DNA of 64,000 nucleotides from Littorina saxatilis. Its lineage: Eukaryota; Mollusca; Gastropoda; Littorinimorpha; Littorinidae. Numbering within the stretch: position 1 is the stretch's first letter; the number at the start of each line of letters is the position of its first letter. Shown piece after piece: positions 35,608-44,355 of this stretch. A program made the position numbers and the translations under genes. The notes under the pieces are model-generated. The model was not told where the DNA came from, did not search any database, and saw only the letters and a program-made list of their open reading frames with translations. The stretch covers positions 62,001 to 126,000 of the forward strand of contig NW_027125704.1 of assembly GCF_037325665.1 (NCBI RefSeq). The letters run 5' to 3'.

Positions 35608-36387
35608 TCAAATTATCTGTGCATGCTCTGTCTGAGTGTAGAACGTTGTCTTGAGTGCGCATGTCACTGTCCCGTACAGCGTCTTGTCCAAAGGTACGCT
35701 AGAGATGTTGGTGTCAACCCCCAGTTGAGCCATAGACACCTCTTTTGCAATGGTCCCGCACCACTCGTTGTTGATCTCCGAGTTGGTAGTAATGTCCCCG
35801 ATAGACTCCATGAGGCAGAAAATGTTTGGGTCTACAACAATCCCCCCGTCTTTTGAGATGGCTTGGGTCCTGTAGTAGACGAGAGTGATGGTAGTGTCCT
35901 CTCCGTCATCCCCGCTAGACAAAACGTAGCCTCCCCACACGAACTTGTTGCACACAAAAAAGTGGTTTAGCACGGCCGCAGCGTCCTGATGAACGAAGGT
36001 CTTGTTGTCCCGCTTGATTGCCTCCAACACGTCCGCGGGGAGGGTATGTTCGGTCTTTGCCTTGGCCAACCACCCGCCGTAGGCTCTGAGAACCTCGTCT
36101 GGAGTCATGGTATTATCCCCGGGGGTCTTTTCCTCTGGCGGAAATATGCAGTAGAACGAGTTGTACAGCACGTACCTGCGGTGACTCAGAGAGGACTGAC
36201 GTGATAGCTGGAAGGGAAACGTGCACACGTCTGTCGTCTTCTTGTTCCCGCTGGCGCTTGCTGCCTCGAAGGCTAGGTTTTTATCCGCCCTGATTAACCT
36301 GCAGGCATCGTTGACGAACCCCTTCTGTAGCCTCTTGGTACGTCTGCTGTAGCGCATACGTGCTATCCATCGGCTTGCCGAGAGCAT
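35608..36387 (-). CDS. Hypothetical protein, 259 aa
   Basis: ATG at 36387, stop immediately next to the minus-strand poly(A) signal (TTTATT at 35602-35607). The N-terminal 40 residues are very basic (ARMRYSRRTKRLQK), suggesting nucleic acid binding or nuclear import. The rest is a mixed alpha/beta fold. No family is recognised. It is divergent from the large candidate structural gene at 36471, and only 83 bases separate the two starts. Confidence 0.75.
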   Translation of the reverse strand: MLSASRWIARMRYSRRTKRLQKGFVNDACRLIRADKNLAFEAASASGNKKTTDVCTFPFQLSRQSSLSHRRYVLYNSFYCIFPPEEKTPGDNTMTPDEVLRAYGGWLAKAKTEHTLPADVLEAIKRDNKTFVHQDAAAVLNHFFVCNKFVWGGYVLSSGDDGEDTTITLVYYRTQAISKDGGIVVDPNIFCLMESIGDITTNSEINNEWCGTIAKEVSMAQLGVDTNISSVPLDKTLYGTVTCALKTTFYTQTEHAQII

Positions 36388-36470
36388 TATTAGTATGAAC
36401 GATGGTAGGGTCTTTGCTTTAAAAAGCCAAACCTGTTGTTGTGCTCTCGACGTCTTTAATAGTTCTTACG

Positions 36471-39380
36471 ATGAACAACCCAATACAGCTCATTGCCAAT
36501 GACAAGAGCCCTCTGACTCAGAACGCCTTGGAGAAGCTCGACGACTTCAAAAACGTCAAAACATGGCTCATGGGCGAGTCTACGTCGTACATCAGTCGTC
36601 CGACGCTCTCCAAGGAAGATATCATGCACAAGACAGTGGTGCTCATGGGCAACAAGCTGATCGCCAAGATGAACAACCGCATGGTGGAGACGACCTTCGG
36701 GATGGCTCTGCACCACTCTATGACAGAAGAACCCATCGCAGAGGGCTTCGGCCTGGCGTACCTCTACGACGTTGACCGCACGGATGCGGGTAGATCCTGT
36801 TACATTTCCCAGACCGCCCCCAGCGTCGACATCATGCGCGTAGAGAGGAAGATTACTTCTCCAGTACCCACGAGCGTCAATATTCGGGTGAGCAAGGACG
36901 TGTTCAGGCAGATGGGACTCACCCTCGGGGCCATCGAGGGAGCCTGGCTCAAGATGAAGAAGGAACGGCTGGCCATGGGGTTGCCCGCTACCAACCCCGG
37001 GGATGATCCTAACCTCGTTATCGCCTCGACCGAGTTTGCCAACCTCATGAGTCACCTGGACGTTCGTCTGGACGCCGCCGCCAACTCTATCATTAGGGGG
37101 CAGAACACCAACGCCTTCCTGCTGATGGTGGATCAGTCCCCGTCGGTGACTACCCTGCCCAGGAACAAGCGCTTCAAGAACGTCATGGACAGGAGAGAGC
37201 TGGTGTGCAGGATGAACTCTATTGTTACCCAGATGTCTTTCGGGCTCAACAAGATAGTGCCCGTGCGCAATTCTGACCGGAACTCCGTCACTAAGGTCCT
37301 CGGGGAGGTGTTGCAAATCTTTGACCTGCACACCGAGAGCTCCGGAGCCATGGACGGTCTGGACGGGTGGTTCGACGGGACCAAAGCTCCCTTCAAAAAG
37401 CCCTACGCGGTGGCTATGACTACCACCAGGGTCATCAACATGCTCGAGTCGATGGGCGTGTGTTCCTCTGCGGAAGTGGACATGAACCAAACGATGACCA
37501 ACCTTACCCTGACGCAGGACGACATGCATCCCATGAGGAAGATTGCACCGCAGCGGGCTGTGACCCTGAAGAACGGGTCGTACGTGCGCAACCACAACAC
37601 CCAACTGGCCAAAAAGGTCGTCACCACGCGCGATCACAATATTCAGTTTGCCCGCGTGGGAAACAAGAACGTGGTCTTCGTGGCAGTGGACGACGGAAGC
37701 ATGGCCGACGAGATTGCCGCCAACTCTCAGGTCACGACGTTGACCACTTTCGACTTTGCGGTGCCCACAGGCATCACTTTCACTCAACACGGGAAAGCCA
37801 TGCACGGGCCCGTGAGGCAGTGGACGACCTTCGCCAACGAGACTGGGGCTAGGTATACTCTGTCCTGCGGCCAGCTCAAGAGCTTCCTGTATGAGTTTTT
37901 CATGGACAACAACAACTTTGACTACAGCGATATGATGGACTCTGACACTGCACGCGGGTGCATGATGTTCTTCCACGAGAAGCCCGGGGACGAAGAATCT
38001 GGAGACACTATGCTCGTGAAGAACAAGTACATGAGAAACAACTACTACTACAACAACGACCTCATGGCCAACAACGTCATCAGCGTCATGCTGAACCGCA
38101 CTTCTCCAGACCTGCAGTCGCTGTTTGAGGAAAAGAAGAGCGAGGATGAAGAAGAAGAGGTTGAAAAAGGCGGGGTTAACATTAGCGACTTCAACCAGAC
38201 CTATATGATAAAGAAGCGCATGCTCTTTAAAGAGGGTGAAGAAGGTGCGGGTAACATCTTCAACCAGACCTTGGTTAAGGCCACCGTGGAGACCTATATG
38301 ATGAAGAAGCGCATGCCCTTTGAAGAGGCAGACTTCACCGACATTTACGACCGCCTGTACGGCCTGACCAACAGCGACGCCATCGAGTACCTCGGGTACA
38401 TTAACATGGGCTTCGGGGTCGTCTGGGTCAAACCCATGCACGTGCAGGCCGACGGCATCCTGTTTTCCAGGCCTTCCGGATATGCTCACTTCGGTGGCTC
38501 TCCCATTCAAAAGCGCTCCCAGGACCTCTCTGACGAGTCCAACTCGGTGCTCCTGCAGTCCGTGGCATACTCCACGACCTCCAGACAGGCCATCGCCGGA
38601 TACCCGTCGGTCATGTGGAACAACGCCGCCTACATCGAGTCTGTCACCAGCACGACTAACAAGGTCATAGCCGTTAACAACCAGTCGGCAATCACTGACG
38701 CCCTAAACCATCTGCGCACCACGGCCGCGGTTGGCCTGGAGCTTAAAACCTTTGACCCGGAGATCAGAGGAGACGGGTGGTGGCCCCTGTTCACCCCACC
38801 CTTCATGGAGATGGAGGCACTGTCTAAGCCATTCAACCCTCTGGGGCGCATGGGCACGCAGTTCAAGACTGAGGAGGAGCACAACAAGTGCTTCACGGAC
38901 GTGAACATCATGGACGCCGTGCACCCCAACGTCTACACGACCAATGCCGTCCACCAGGACATGTGGAACAACTTCAACACCACCTTTTTGTACAATAAGG
39001 ACCTGTTTAACCACCCCGACTTTCCGTTCTACAAGTATATCCACTTCAACCCTTCTGCAGATGAAGGCCTGAGGGCTACGGAGGACGCCATTACCCGAGA
39101 GACTAATCGCAAGATCAACATGCACCGGGAAGACTCCGAGGGAGTTCGGGTCAAGGGAGAGTCTGATCTGTCTCACTTCATGGGCGCAGCCATCCCCAAG
39201 ACCTGCTGGAACGATACTGAACTGGGTGGGCCCATTGCCAGAGACGACTTCAAGTCGGCCACCAGCTACAGGGTCAACGCCATCCTGACAAAAGACGACA
39301 CCTCGTTCTACGTTAACGGAGACGACTTCGTGGGCAAGTGGAACCGCAGTGCCGTCAGCGAGTATTCCTTCTTGTACTAA
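36471..39380 (+). CDS. Large structural protein candidate (possible major capsid protein), 969 aa
   Basis: ATG at 36471; a GTG at 36441 is in frame but unlikely. The protein is long, soluble, without signal peptide or membrane spans, rich in Asn, Met and Asp, and lacks enzymatic motifs. It lies between unknown genes a few kb from the protease/scaffold gene and lacks a TCTGTTGTA array, which would fit a late gene. An AT-rich TTTAAAAA block precedes it. These traits suit a capsid protein, and the C-terminal VHQDMWNNFNTTFLYNKDLF region looks like a compact fold, but no sequence motif proves it. An acidic insert with a 31-residue tandem repeat occurs at about 560-620. Confidence 0.45.
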   Translation: MNNPIQLIANDKSPLTQNALEKLDDFKNVKTWLMGESTSYISRPTLSKEDIMHKTVVLMGNKLIAKMNNRMVETTFGMALHHSMTEEPIAEGFGLAYLYDVDRTDAGRSCYISQTAPSVDIMRVERKITSPVPTSVNIRVSKDVFRQMGLTLGAIEGAWLKMKKERLAMGLPATNPGDDPNLVIASTEFANLMSHLDVRLDAAANSIIRGQNTNAFLLMVDQSPSVTTLPRNKRFKNVMDRRELVCRMNSIVTQMSFGLNKIVPVRNSDRNSVTKVLGEVLQIFDLHTESSGAMDGLDGWFDGTKAPFKKPYAVAMTTTRVINMLESMGVCSSAEVDMNQTMTNLTLTQDDMHPMRKIAPQRAVTLKNGSYVRNHNTQLAKKVVTTRDHNIQFARVGNKNVVFVAVDDGSMADEIAANSQVTTLTTFDFAVPTGITFTQHGKAMHGPVRQWTTFANETGARYTLSCGQLKSFLYEFFMDNNNFDYSDMMDSDTARGCMMFFHEKPGDEESGDTMLVKNKYMRNNYYYNNDLMANNVISVMLNRTSPDLQSLFEEKKSEDEEEEVEKGGVNISDFNQTYMIKKRMLFKEGEEGAGNIFNQTLVKATVETYMMKKRMPFEEADFTDIYDRLYGLTNSDAIEYLGYINMGFGVVWVKPMHVQADGILFSRPSGYAHFGGSPIQKRSQDLSDESNSVLLQSVAYSTTSRQAIAGYPSVMWNNAAYIESVTSTTNKVIAVNNQSAITDALNHLRTTAAVGLELKTFDPEIRGDGWWPLFTPPFMEMEALSKPFNPLGRMGTQFKTEEEHNKCFTDVNIMDAVHPNVYTTNAVHQDMWNNFNTTFLYNKDLFNHPDFPFYKYIHFNPSADEGLRATEDAITRETNRKINMHREDSEGVRVKGESDLSHFMGAAIPKTCWNDTELGGPIARDDFKSATSYRVNAILTKDDTSFYVNGDDFVGKWNRSAVSEYSFLY
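38198..38328 (+). repeat. 93-bp spaced in-frame repeat inside the large structural gene
   Basis: The 38 bases at 38198-38235 recur at 38291-38328 with few changes, coding for ETYMMKKRMPFEE-like segments. The flanking TTCAACCAGACC is also repeated. The unit length is 93 bp (31 codons), so the insert arose by an in-frame duplication. Confidence 0.8.
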
Positions 39381-39482
39381 GTGGGAGTATTTGTTTCCCC
39401 CAAAAGTGGGAGTATTTGTTTCTCCAAAAACATCTGAGAAAGGACGGAGTATTTGTTTCCCTCAAAAAATCTGAGAAAGGAC
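39381..39482 (+). repeat. Three tandem leader repeats
   Basis: GGAGTATTTGTTTC recurs three times (about 39384, 39409, 39446), and the trailing ATCTGAGAAAGGAC recurs twice. The repeats begin at the stop codon of the large structural gene and end just before the ATG at 39491, so they form the leader or promoter of the next gene. Confidence 0.8.
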
Positions 39483-39490
39483 TCCAAGAG

Positions 39491-40219
39491 ATGTCGCTGA
39501 ACGACTATCGGTACCTCAGGATAGCCGCCCAAAACGAAGACAAGACAGACTCCAAGATTTCTTATTGCTTGATTAACACTGACAAAACCTTCTTGCCGGA
39601 CACTACTCTCTCTAAACATCTACAGCCTATATCCCCCGGGGGCAGAGGGGAGAAGGTAGATTCTGTCAAAGAGTTTATCTCTCGCATCGACACTGACAAG
39701 CTGTCGTGGAAGACTGTCGCCAGAGGAGGCGAACCTGCCCTGACCTGGAGGCACGGGTCGATTCATTTGAACACGACCACGTACAGCTCGTTGATTAATA
39801 CGGGCATTGATGACCTGCTGGTCGGAGACGTCGTGTACGCCATGCCCGCCCTGCCCTACTTGGCCAAGAACAACCCGTCGGTGACCGAGTTTACATACCA
39901 CGGGGGTACCTTCGTTCAACCTATGTTGTTGAGCAAGCAGGACCACACGAGGCTCACGGAAGACGTTCTGATGATTGCCAGCGGGGCAGACACGGCAAAG
40001 ACCTCTACGGTCGTCGGGGCTATCATCAAGAACGTCATCATTGAGCAAGGAGAAGACTCGGTGGATCTCAACAAGCTCATTTTCTATCTGACCATGATGC
40101 GGCCCCTGGGTAAAATCTATTATAGCATGGAGGACAACAGGCAGTCCATCTACAACATCGCCACTACCAAGGTGTCTGTCGGGGGAGAGTTTCTGTGTCT
40201 TAACAACATGTTTGTATAA
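39491..40219 (+). CDS. Hypothetical protein, 242 aa
   Basis: The open frame extends upstream through the leader repeats, but the ATG at 39491 (MSLNDYRYLRIAAQNEDK) is the natural start. It has a mixed alpha/beta composition with no membrane segment or known motif. Its position just downstream of the large structural protein suggests a capsid or tegument partner, by context only. A plus-strand poly(A) signal lies at 40241-40246. Confidence 0.75.
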   Translation: MSLNDYRYLRIAAQNEDKTDSKISYCLINTDKTFLPDTTLSKHLQPISPGGRGEKVDSVKEFISRIDTDKLSWKTVARGGEPALTWRHGSIHLNTTTYSSLINTGIDDLLVGDVVYAMPALPYLAKNNPSVTEFTYHGGTFVQPMLLSKQDHTRLTEDVLMIASGADTAKTSTVVGAIIKNVIIEQGEDSVDLNKLIFYLTMMRPLGKIYYSMEDNRQSIYNIATTKVSVGGEFLCLNNMFV

Positions 40220-40240
40220 TATGTGTGTATTGTTACTAAA

Positions 40241-40263
40241 AATAAACACACACAAAGTTTATT
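40241..40263. terminator. Facing poly(A) signals
   Basis: AATAAA on the plus strand (40241-40246) and TTTATT (minus AATAAA, 40258-40263) sit 12 bases apart between convergent genes. The minus signal overlaps the stop codon of the 172-aa gene. Confidence 0.7.
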
Positions 40264-40777
40264 GTTTGTCAATTTTATTCCATTTGTTTGTCAGTTCCTC
40301 AAGCACCTCGGGGTACCTCTTCATAAACGTAAAGTGTAGCCCGGTGAGGTCAGTCTCGTCGTAAACCCGAAGAACTCGACCCGTGAGTTCCTCGTAATCC
40401 ATAGTTTTGGTCAAGAATGGCTTTCGTTTGTAGTTGATGCACTGGCCGACCAACGTGTACATCAGGAAGAGACACAAGGAGCAGTGATTGGTCGGCGATC
40501 GGTCTCGTTGGCGCTCGAACCAGTCTGCCGTTGCCATGTAGATCTCGTACAAGAACACCACCGAGATCGGGTCTACCATCGTATCGAGTTTCTCCACGGT
40601 CTCCCACCAGTGTGTCCGGTAGTGGTCGTTCATCTCGCAAATTCGTGCCATCGTCGCCTGTCGGTCTGTATAGGTCATCTCATACGGGCCCAGCCTGAGG
40701 TATGTGTGGAACTGCCTCAGAAGCTCGTGTACTTCGCCCGTGAAGCAGTTTTCTACCTCTACTGTGACTGCGTCCAT
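40259..40777 (-). CDS. Hypothetical protein, 172 aa
   Basis: Two in-frame ATGs exist, at 40795 and 40777. The TATA box on this strand (about 40823-40809) is so close to the first that transcription would start near or inside it, so the second (MDAVTVEVENCF) is chosen. The protein is helical, with several Cys and Trp residues in the middle and no membrane segment. The upstream region carries two array elements 20 bp apart, which groups it with the array-controlled genes. Function unknown. Confidence 0.75.
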   Translation of the reverse strand: MDAVTVEVENCFTGEVHELLRQFHTYLRLGPYEMTYTDRQATMARICEMNDHYRTHWWETVEKLDTMVDPISVVFLYEIYMATADWFERQRDRSPTNHCSLCLFLMYTLVGQCINYKRKPFLTKTMDYEELTGRVLRVYDETDLTGLHFTFMKRYPEVLEELTNKWNKIDKQ

Positions 40778-40808
40778 GGTGTAAAGAAGTGACATCTGCT
40801 CGGTTGTC

Positions 40809-40862
40809 TATATATATATATATAACAGCGTCTCTACAACAGACCCCATACCGGTACAACAA
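40809..40862 (-). promoter_or_regulatory. Two-unit array and TATA for the minus-strand gene
   Basis: On the plus strand TACAACAGACC (40835) and TACAACAAACC (40855) are 20 bp apart; read on the minus strand they are TCTGTTGTA elements upstream of the TATATATATATATA run at 40809-40823. This is the same layout as the helicase promoter, on the other strand. Confidence 0.7.
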
Positions 40863-40896
40863 ACCCCGACCTGACCAATCATATATCTCCATCAAA

Positions 40897-41529
40897 TCAC
40901 GTAATTACCAGTGCGGGCTCGCAGTTGAGCCATTTGGACACCGAACTCAGATCGAGAAGGCTGGTGTGGTGCACGTGGCCGCGCACATACAATCTGACCT
41001 CAAACTCCCCACGGGTAACTTTCAGTTTGCACACGAGGTTCCTGAAGCAGCACTGGTAAGTTTCGGCCAACACAAACTTACCTATCCCGTAAGGCGGGGT
41101 CACACCGACCATATGGTACAAGATACGGGACTTTCTGTTGATTTGCTGTAGGGACTGCACAAACATTGACAGCAGCGTGGAGTTATACGCCTTGAGGGAA
41201 TCTACCTTGACCACTCTGGCAGATCGGGACTTATGGTTGATAATCAGCACCCGGGGGTCACCTTGTGCCAACAACGAGTCTAGGTTGTCAACGTAATCCT
41301 CCGGAAACCGTTGACTAAACCTGGGCATCGGCTTGTCTATATACTTCCAAGGACGCACCGACGGCACCGACAAGGCCACATATTCTACTCCGTGGGTCAA
41401 CATATACTTACACAGCACGTTGTGCAGATCAGACCCGGGGGCTATTCTCCGAAAGATATCAGTCAGACCCGAGGGGTCGTTTTTGAACGGTAGAGGCGTC
41501 AACACGCAGTAGTACGTAGACAGAGCCAT
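40897..41529 (-). CDS. Hypothetical protein, 210 aa
   Basis: The ATG at 41529 (MALSTYYCVLTPLPFK) is preferred over an upstream TTG. The fold looks mixed alpha/beta, with several hydrophobic strands and a basic, positively charged middle. No membrane span or motif is seen. Its start codon and that of the divergent gene at 41528 share the four bases CATG (41527-41530), so the two translation starts fully overlap. Confidence 0.75.
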   Translation of the reverse strand: MALSTYYCVLTPLPFKNDPSGLTDIFRRIAPGSDLHNVLCKYMLTHGVEYVALSVPSVRPWKYIDKPMPRFSQRFPEDYVDNLDSLLAQGDPRVLIINHKSRSARVVKVDSLKAYNSTLLSMFVQSLQQINRKSRILYHMVGVTPPYGIGKFVLAETYQCCFRNLVCKLKVTRGEFEVRLYVRGHVHHTSLLDLSSVSKWLNCEPALVIT

Positions 41530-42460
41530 GGTTGACCGGTTGTTCGTGGCGCCTGACAAACGGGTCGTTGGGGTGCTCTTAGAGCTATGTGAGGCGGCAT
41601 CTAATAATCATCGGTCACTGCGTCTGGTCCCCGAGTACCTCAAGGTCGTGAGGGCCAGGATGGTCAAGTTTCTGTTCAACGCCCTGGCGTACAACGTGAA
41701 CTACAAGGACCTGTCGCACACGAATGTGGAGCACATGACCAACTTCTTCATGTACCCCGCAGAGATGCCCCACAGGCCGATATATCCCTTCTGCGAGAAA
41801 CTGTTTGCCAATACCCTGCTGGTGAACGGCGGGTACCTGAACCACTGCGACTGTATTATCGTGGACGCCGGTATCTCCAACAGCCCGTTCGTCACCCGAC
41901 GAGATTTTAACCTGACCTTGCTTTATCTGGTGCTTACGGGGAAAGTCCGGTTGACTGTGACGGTGTGTCGCAGCTACCTGTTCAAGGGGTCATACAACCC
42001 GCTAGAGGAAGTTTTTAAAGGTTTTGTCATGGCCTTGAAGATGACGCAAGCTCTGCCCGCGCGGATGCATACAGCCCGATGGGTGGTCAAGAACGACGGC
42101 CGCTGGTTTATGGCCGCTAGCCTGCCTGGACTGACAAAGCGCACTATCAAGATAGGACTGAGGTACTGCGGGGACAACGTGCTGTTTTGGACCCCTGAGA
42201 AGATGGCGGCCATCGACGAGTTTGCCTCATCTACAAACCTACGGGTGAAGACAGAGAAGATGCCCACGGAGACCCTGCTGACTGAGACGAGAGGGATGTA
42301 CCTGGTGAGCGCGACCTGCGGGTTGGTCGTAAACGTGCGTGACTGTCACCCATACGTTTACGTTTGGACGCAAGACGGGCTGTACAGGTTTGACTGCCTC
42401 GTAGACTATTTGTACAGCGGTCTATCAATAAACCATACCGTACGACGGTTGATACCTTAA
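41528..42460 (+). CDS. Hypothetical protein, 310 aa
   Basis: ATG at 41528, sharing CATG with the divergent gene. The size is close to the nuclear egress protein UL31 and several capsid vertex proteins, but no specific motif supports any of these. The sequence is rich in hydrophobic beta segments and has scattered Cys/His residues (NHCDC, DCHP). It begins a likely run of three co-directional genes (41528, 42468, 43570) with gaps of only 4-7 bases. Confidence 0.75.
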   Translation: MVDRLFVAPDKRVVGVLLELCEAASNNHRSLRLVPEYLKVVRARMVKFLFNALAYNVNYKDLSHTNVEHMTNFFMYPAEMPHRPIYPFCEKLFANTLLVNGGYLNHCDCIIVDAGISNSPFVTRRDFNLTLLYLVLTGKVRLTVTVCRSYLFKGSYNPLEEVFKGFVMALKMTQALPARMHTARWVVKNDGRWFMAASLPGLTKRTIKIGLRYCGDNVLFWTPEKMAAIDEFASSTNLRVKTEKMPTETLLTETRGMYLVSATCGLVVNVRDCHPYVYVWTQDGLYRFDCLVDYLYSGLSINHTVRRLIP

Positions 42461-42467
42461 AACAACA

Positions 42468-43565
42468 ATGTCTCAAGACTCGTTGTCTATCGAGGAAGAG
42501 TTATCATCTTCCTCCTCAGAACTTTCCTCCTGCAATGAGACGAGCATACCTAGACACGCCCGGGAAATACGATTGTCCGTTAACAGGATGCTCGTGCCAG
42601 CCTACGAGGAAGACACGGGAGTACCGGTGTTTTGCTCCACGCACACCAACAGGGTGTCTGCGCCACCCAGATCGGTAATAGTCAACGCCAAGGACGGCAC
42701 CATACACACAGTACCGTCAAGGAGCCCCACGGTACTGTCTAGCACAGCAAAACCGTTGCTGGTCACGCCCTACGACAGCGGACCACTCGCGGACATGGCT
42801 GCCATCAAACAGGCCTCGAAGGACGAACCCACGGCTATTATCTTTCACCACGCCAACCCCAAGGACGTCTGGATCATGTTTCAGTTTTATAACGAGCTCA
42901 TGGGGCGAACAGACACCACGGAGGTGATGGACACGGTGAGAAAGTCCGCTCTAGACCTCAAGAAGCCCAACAACCACGCCATGTTCTCGTTGGCCACGGC
43001 GGTGGGTGCGACCATCTTCAGAGAAGCTATTCAAACCGCCAACGATACTTACCCCGAGGTTGCGATGACCAGGAGGATCGTAGAGACCCGCGTGGTCTTC
43101 AAAAAGACTGTACCGTACGTGGTCGTGCCCAGGATGAATCCGGAGACGATGCCGTACAGGTTTCCTAAAGACCCGGTGGTAGTGGTGGACGCACCCGTAG
43201 GGGTATATATAATGAAGAGGCCGTCGCTGGTAGACAAGTTCAAGGGCGGCCCCAAGTGGCCCGAAGACGCCATCAACACCATGTCTGTGGCGGCTTACAT
43301 GAATCTGGCTACGCTGTATAACCTGGCCCCGAAGCCCAAACTGGTCATTTTTGTTAACACTGACCCTTCCGGGGTGCTGGCCATGATAAACTTTTATGAA
43401 CGCATCGTTGACCCCAAGATGGAGGAGCCCGGGTGTAAGCATACTATTTATTCCGCGCTGAGCGTGTTGAACAATCCCGCTATGAAGCAAATGAAGAACA
43501 GCTGGCTGGTGCTTGCCAAGAGGTGCGGGGCTAAACCGTTCGAGACTATCCTCAGGCGCAACTAG
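42468..43565 (+). CDS. Hypothetical protein, 365 aa
   Basis: ATG at 42468, seven bases after the previous gene. The first 50 residues are Ser/Glu-rich and probably disordered (SIEEELSSSSSELSS). The rest is a globular domain with repeated IIFHHANPKDVWIMFQFYNE / LVIFVNTDPSGVLAMINFYE segments (about 123-143 and 300-320). The similarity of these suggests an internal duplication of one fold. No family is recognised. Confidence 0.75.
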   Translation: MSQDSLSIEEELSSSSSELSSCNETSIPRHAREIRLSVNRMLVPAYEEDTGVPVFCSTHTNRVSAPPRSVIVNAKDGTIHTVPSRSPTVLSSTAKPLLVTPYDSGPLADMAAIKQASKDEPTAIIFHHANPKDVWIMFQFYNELMGRTDTTEVMDTVRKSALDLKKPNNHAMFSLATAVGATIFREAIQTANDTYPEVAMTRRIVETRVVFKKTVPYVVVPRMNPETMPYRFPKDPVVVVDAPVGVYIMKRPSLVDKFKGGPKWPEDAINTMSVAAYMNLATLYNLAPKPKLVIFVNTDPSGVLAMINFYERIVDPKMEEPGCKHTIYSALSVLNNPAMKQMKNSWLVLAKRCGAKPFETILRRN

Positions 43566-43569
43566 AAGA

Positions 43570-44199
43570 ATGCTGGCCTTTGAAGACTTGCTCTCCTTGA
43601 CACCTCTGGGTGACATTTACGGAAACGAAAATGTGCTTCTGTGTAAGATTGGGAGACTTTTAGTGGTCTGCGAAGAGACTAAAGGGGTGGTGTGCTACGT
43701 AATAAACTCGTCAGATATACCCGTGAGCCCGTATCTGGCTCAAAAGCTGAAGGACGAATGCCTGGGGGGTGTCAAGACGTGTATAAATGCGTTTGGAATA
43801 CCGGATAGCCGGTTGCTCACGGGTGAGCCTGATATATCTTTCCAGATGGGCATGGATGGGACTTGCGGGATACGGTTTAAAGGTGACCCAATATGCCTCG
43901 GGGGTGAATTTTACACCGTTTTGACCAGAGAGATGGGAGACGAAGACGAGGGTTTTTGTATCTTCAGGGACCTGGTAGAACTACGCAAGACACACCCAGA
44001 GAGAGTCAAGGTGTTTATACACGGCGGGAAATCATCCCCCAAGGGTGCCTTTGATATGACGGTTAACATATGCACCGCGGGGTGTATTTTAGACGACATA
44101 CCATACTACTGGGACATATACTATGACGCCACGGAGGGTATCGAATACAACCCGGTAATGCTGAGACTACCCAAGGACACTCTCCGACCCTTAAACTAG
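43570..44199 (+). CDS. Hypothetical protein, 209 aa
   Basis: The ATG at 43570 is four bases after the previous stop; the frame is open further upstream but inside the neighbour's coding region. The protein is compact, rich in beta strands, with several Gly-Gly turns and Cys residues. There is no signal peptide or membrane span. It is the last of three tightly packed genes. Function unknown. Confidence 0.75.
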   Translation: MLAFEDLLSLTPLGDIYGNENVLLCKIGRLLVVCEETKGVVCYVINSSDIPVSPYLAQKLKDECLGGVKTCINAFGIPDSRLLTGEPDISFQMGMDGTCGIRFKGDPICLGGEFYTVLTREMGDEDEGFCIFRDLVELRKTHPERVKVFIHGGKSSPKGAFDMTVNICTAGCILDDIPYYWDIYYDATEGIEYNPVMLRLPKDTLRPLN

Positions 44200-44202
44200 G
44201 TT

Positions 44203-44321
44203 ACAACAGACCTCGGTCCTACCTGGTAAACAACAGACCCCGATCCGATACTACAGACTCGGACATTAGATTAAACTCGGTTGTAGTACATCAAACTCTG
44301 TTGTACTACATTCTATATATA
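44203..44321 (+). promoter_or_regulatory. Promoter array of the ribonucleotide reductase gene
   Basis: ACAACAGA at 44203 and 44230 and ACTACAGA at 44250 are followed by opposite-orientation TTGTAGTA at about 44281 and TGTTGTACTA at about 44299. TATATATAA at about 44314-44322 is 35 bases before the ATG at 44356. Spacing is less regular than in other arrays. Confidence 0.75.
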
Positions 44322-44355
44322 AGAGAGAGCGCCTTTCAAACTTTTTCACTCCACC

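Noticed and set aside
36456-38510. 684-aa minus-strand open frame opposite the large structural gene
   Set aside because: It is His/Val/Arg-rich in the way antisense frames of GC-balanced genes are, lacks a promoter, and is fully covered by the better sense gene.
40809-40823. Treating the TA run as a simple microsatellite only
   Set aside because: Its position between array elements and the ATG at 40777 matches other TATA boxes in the window, so it was kept as part of a promoter.
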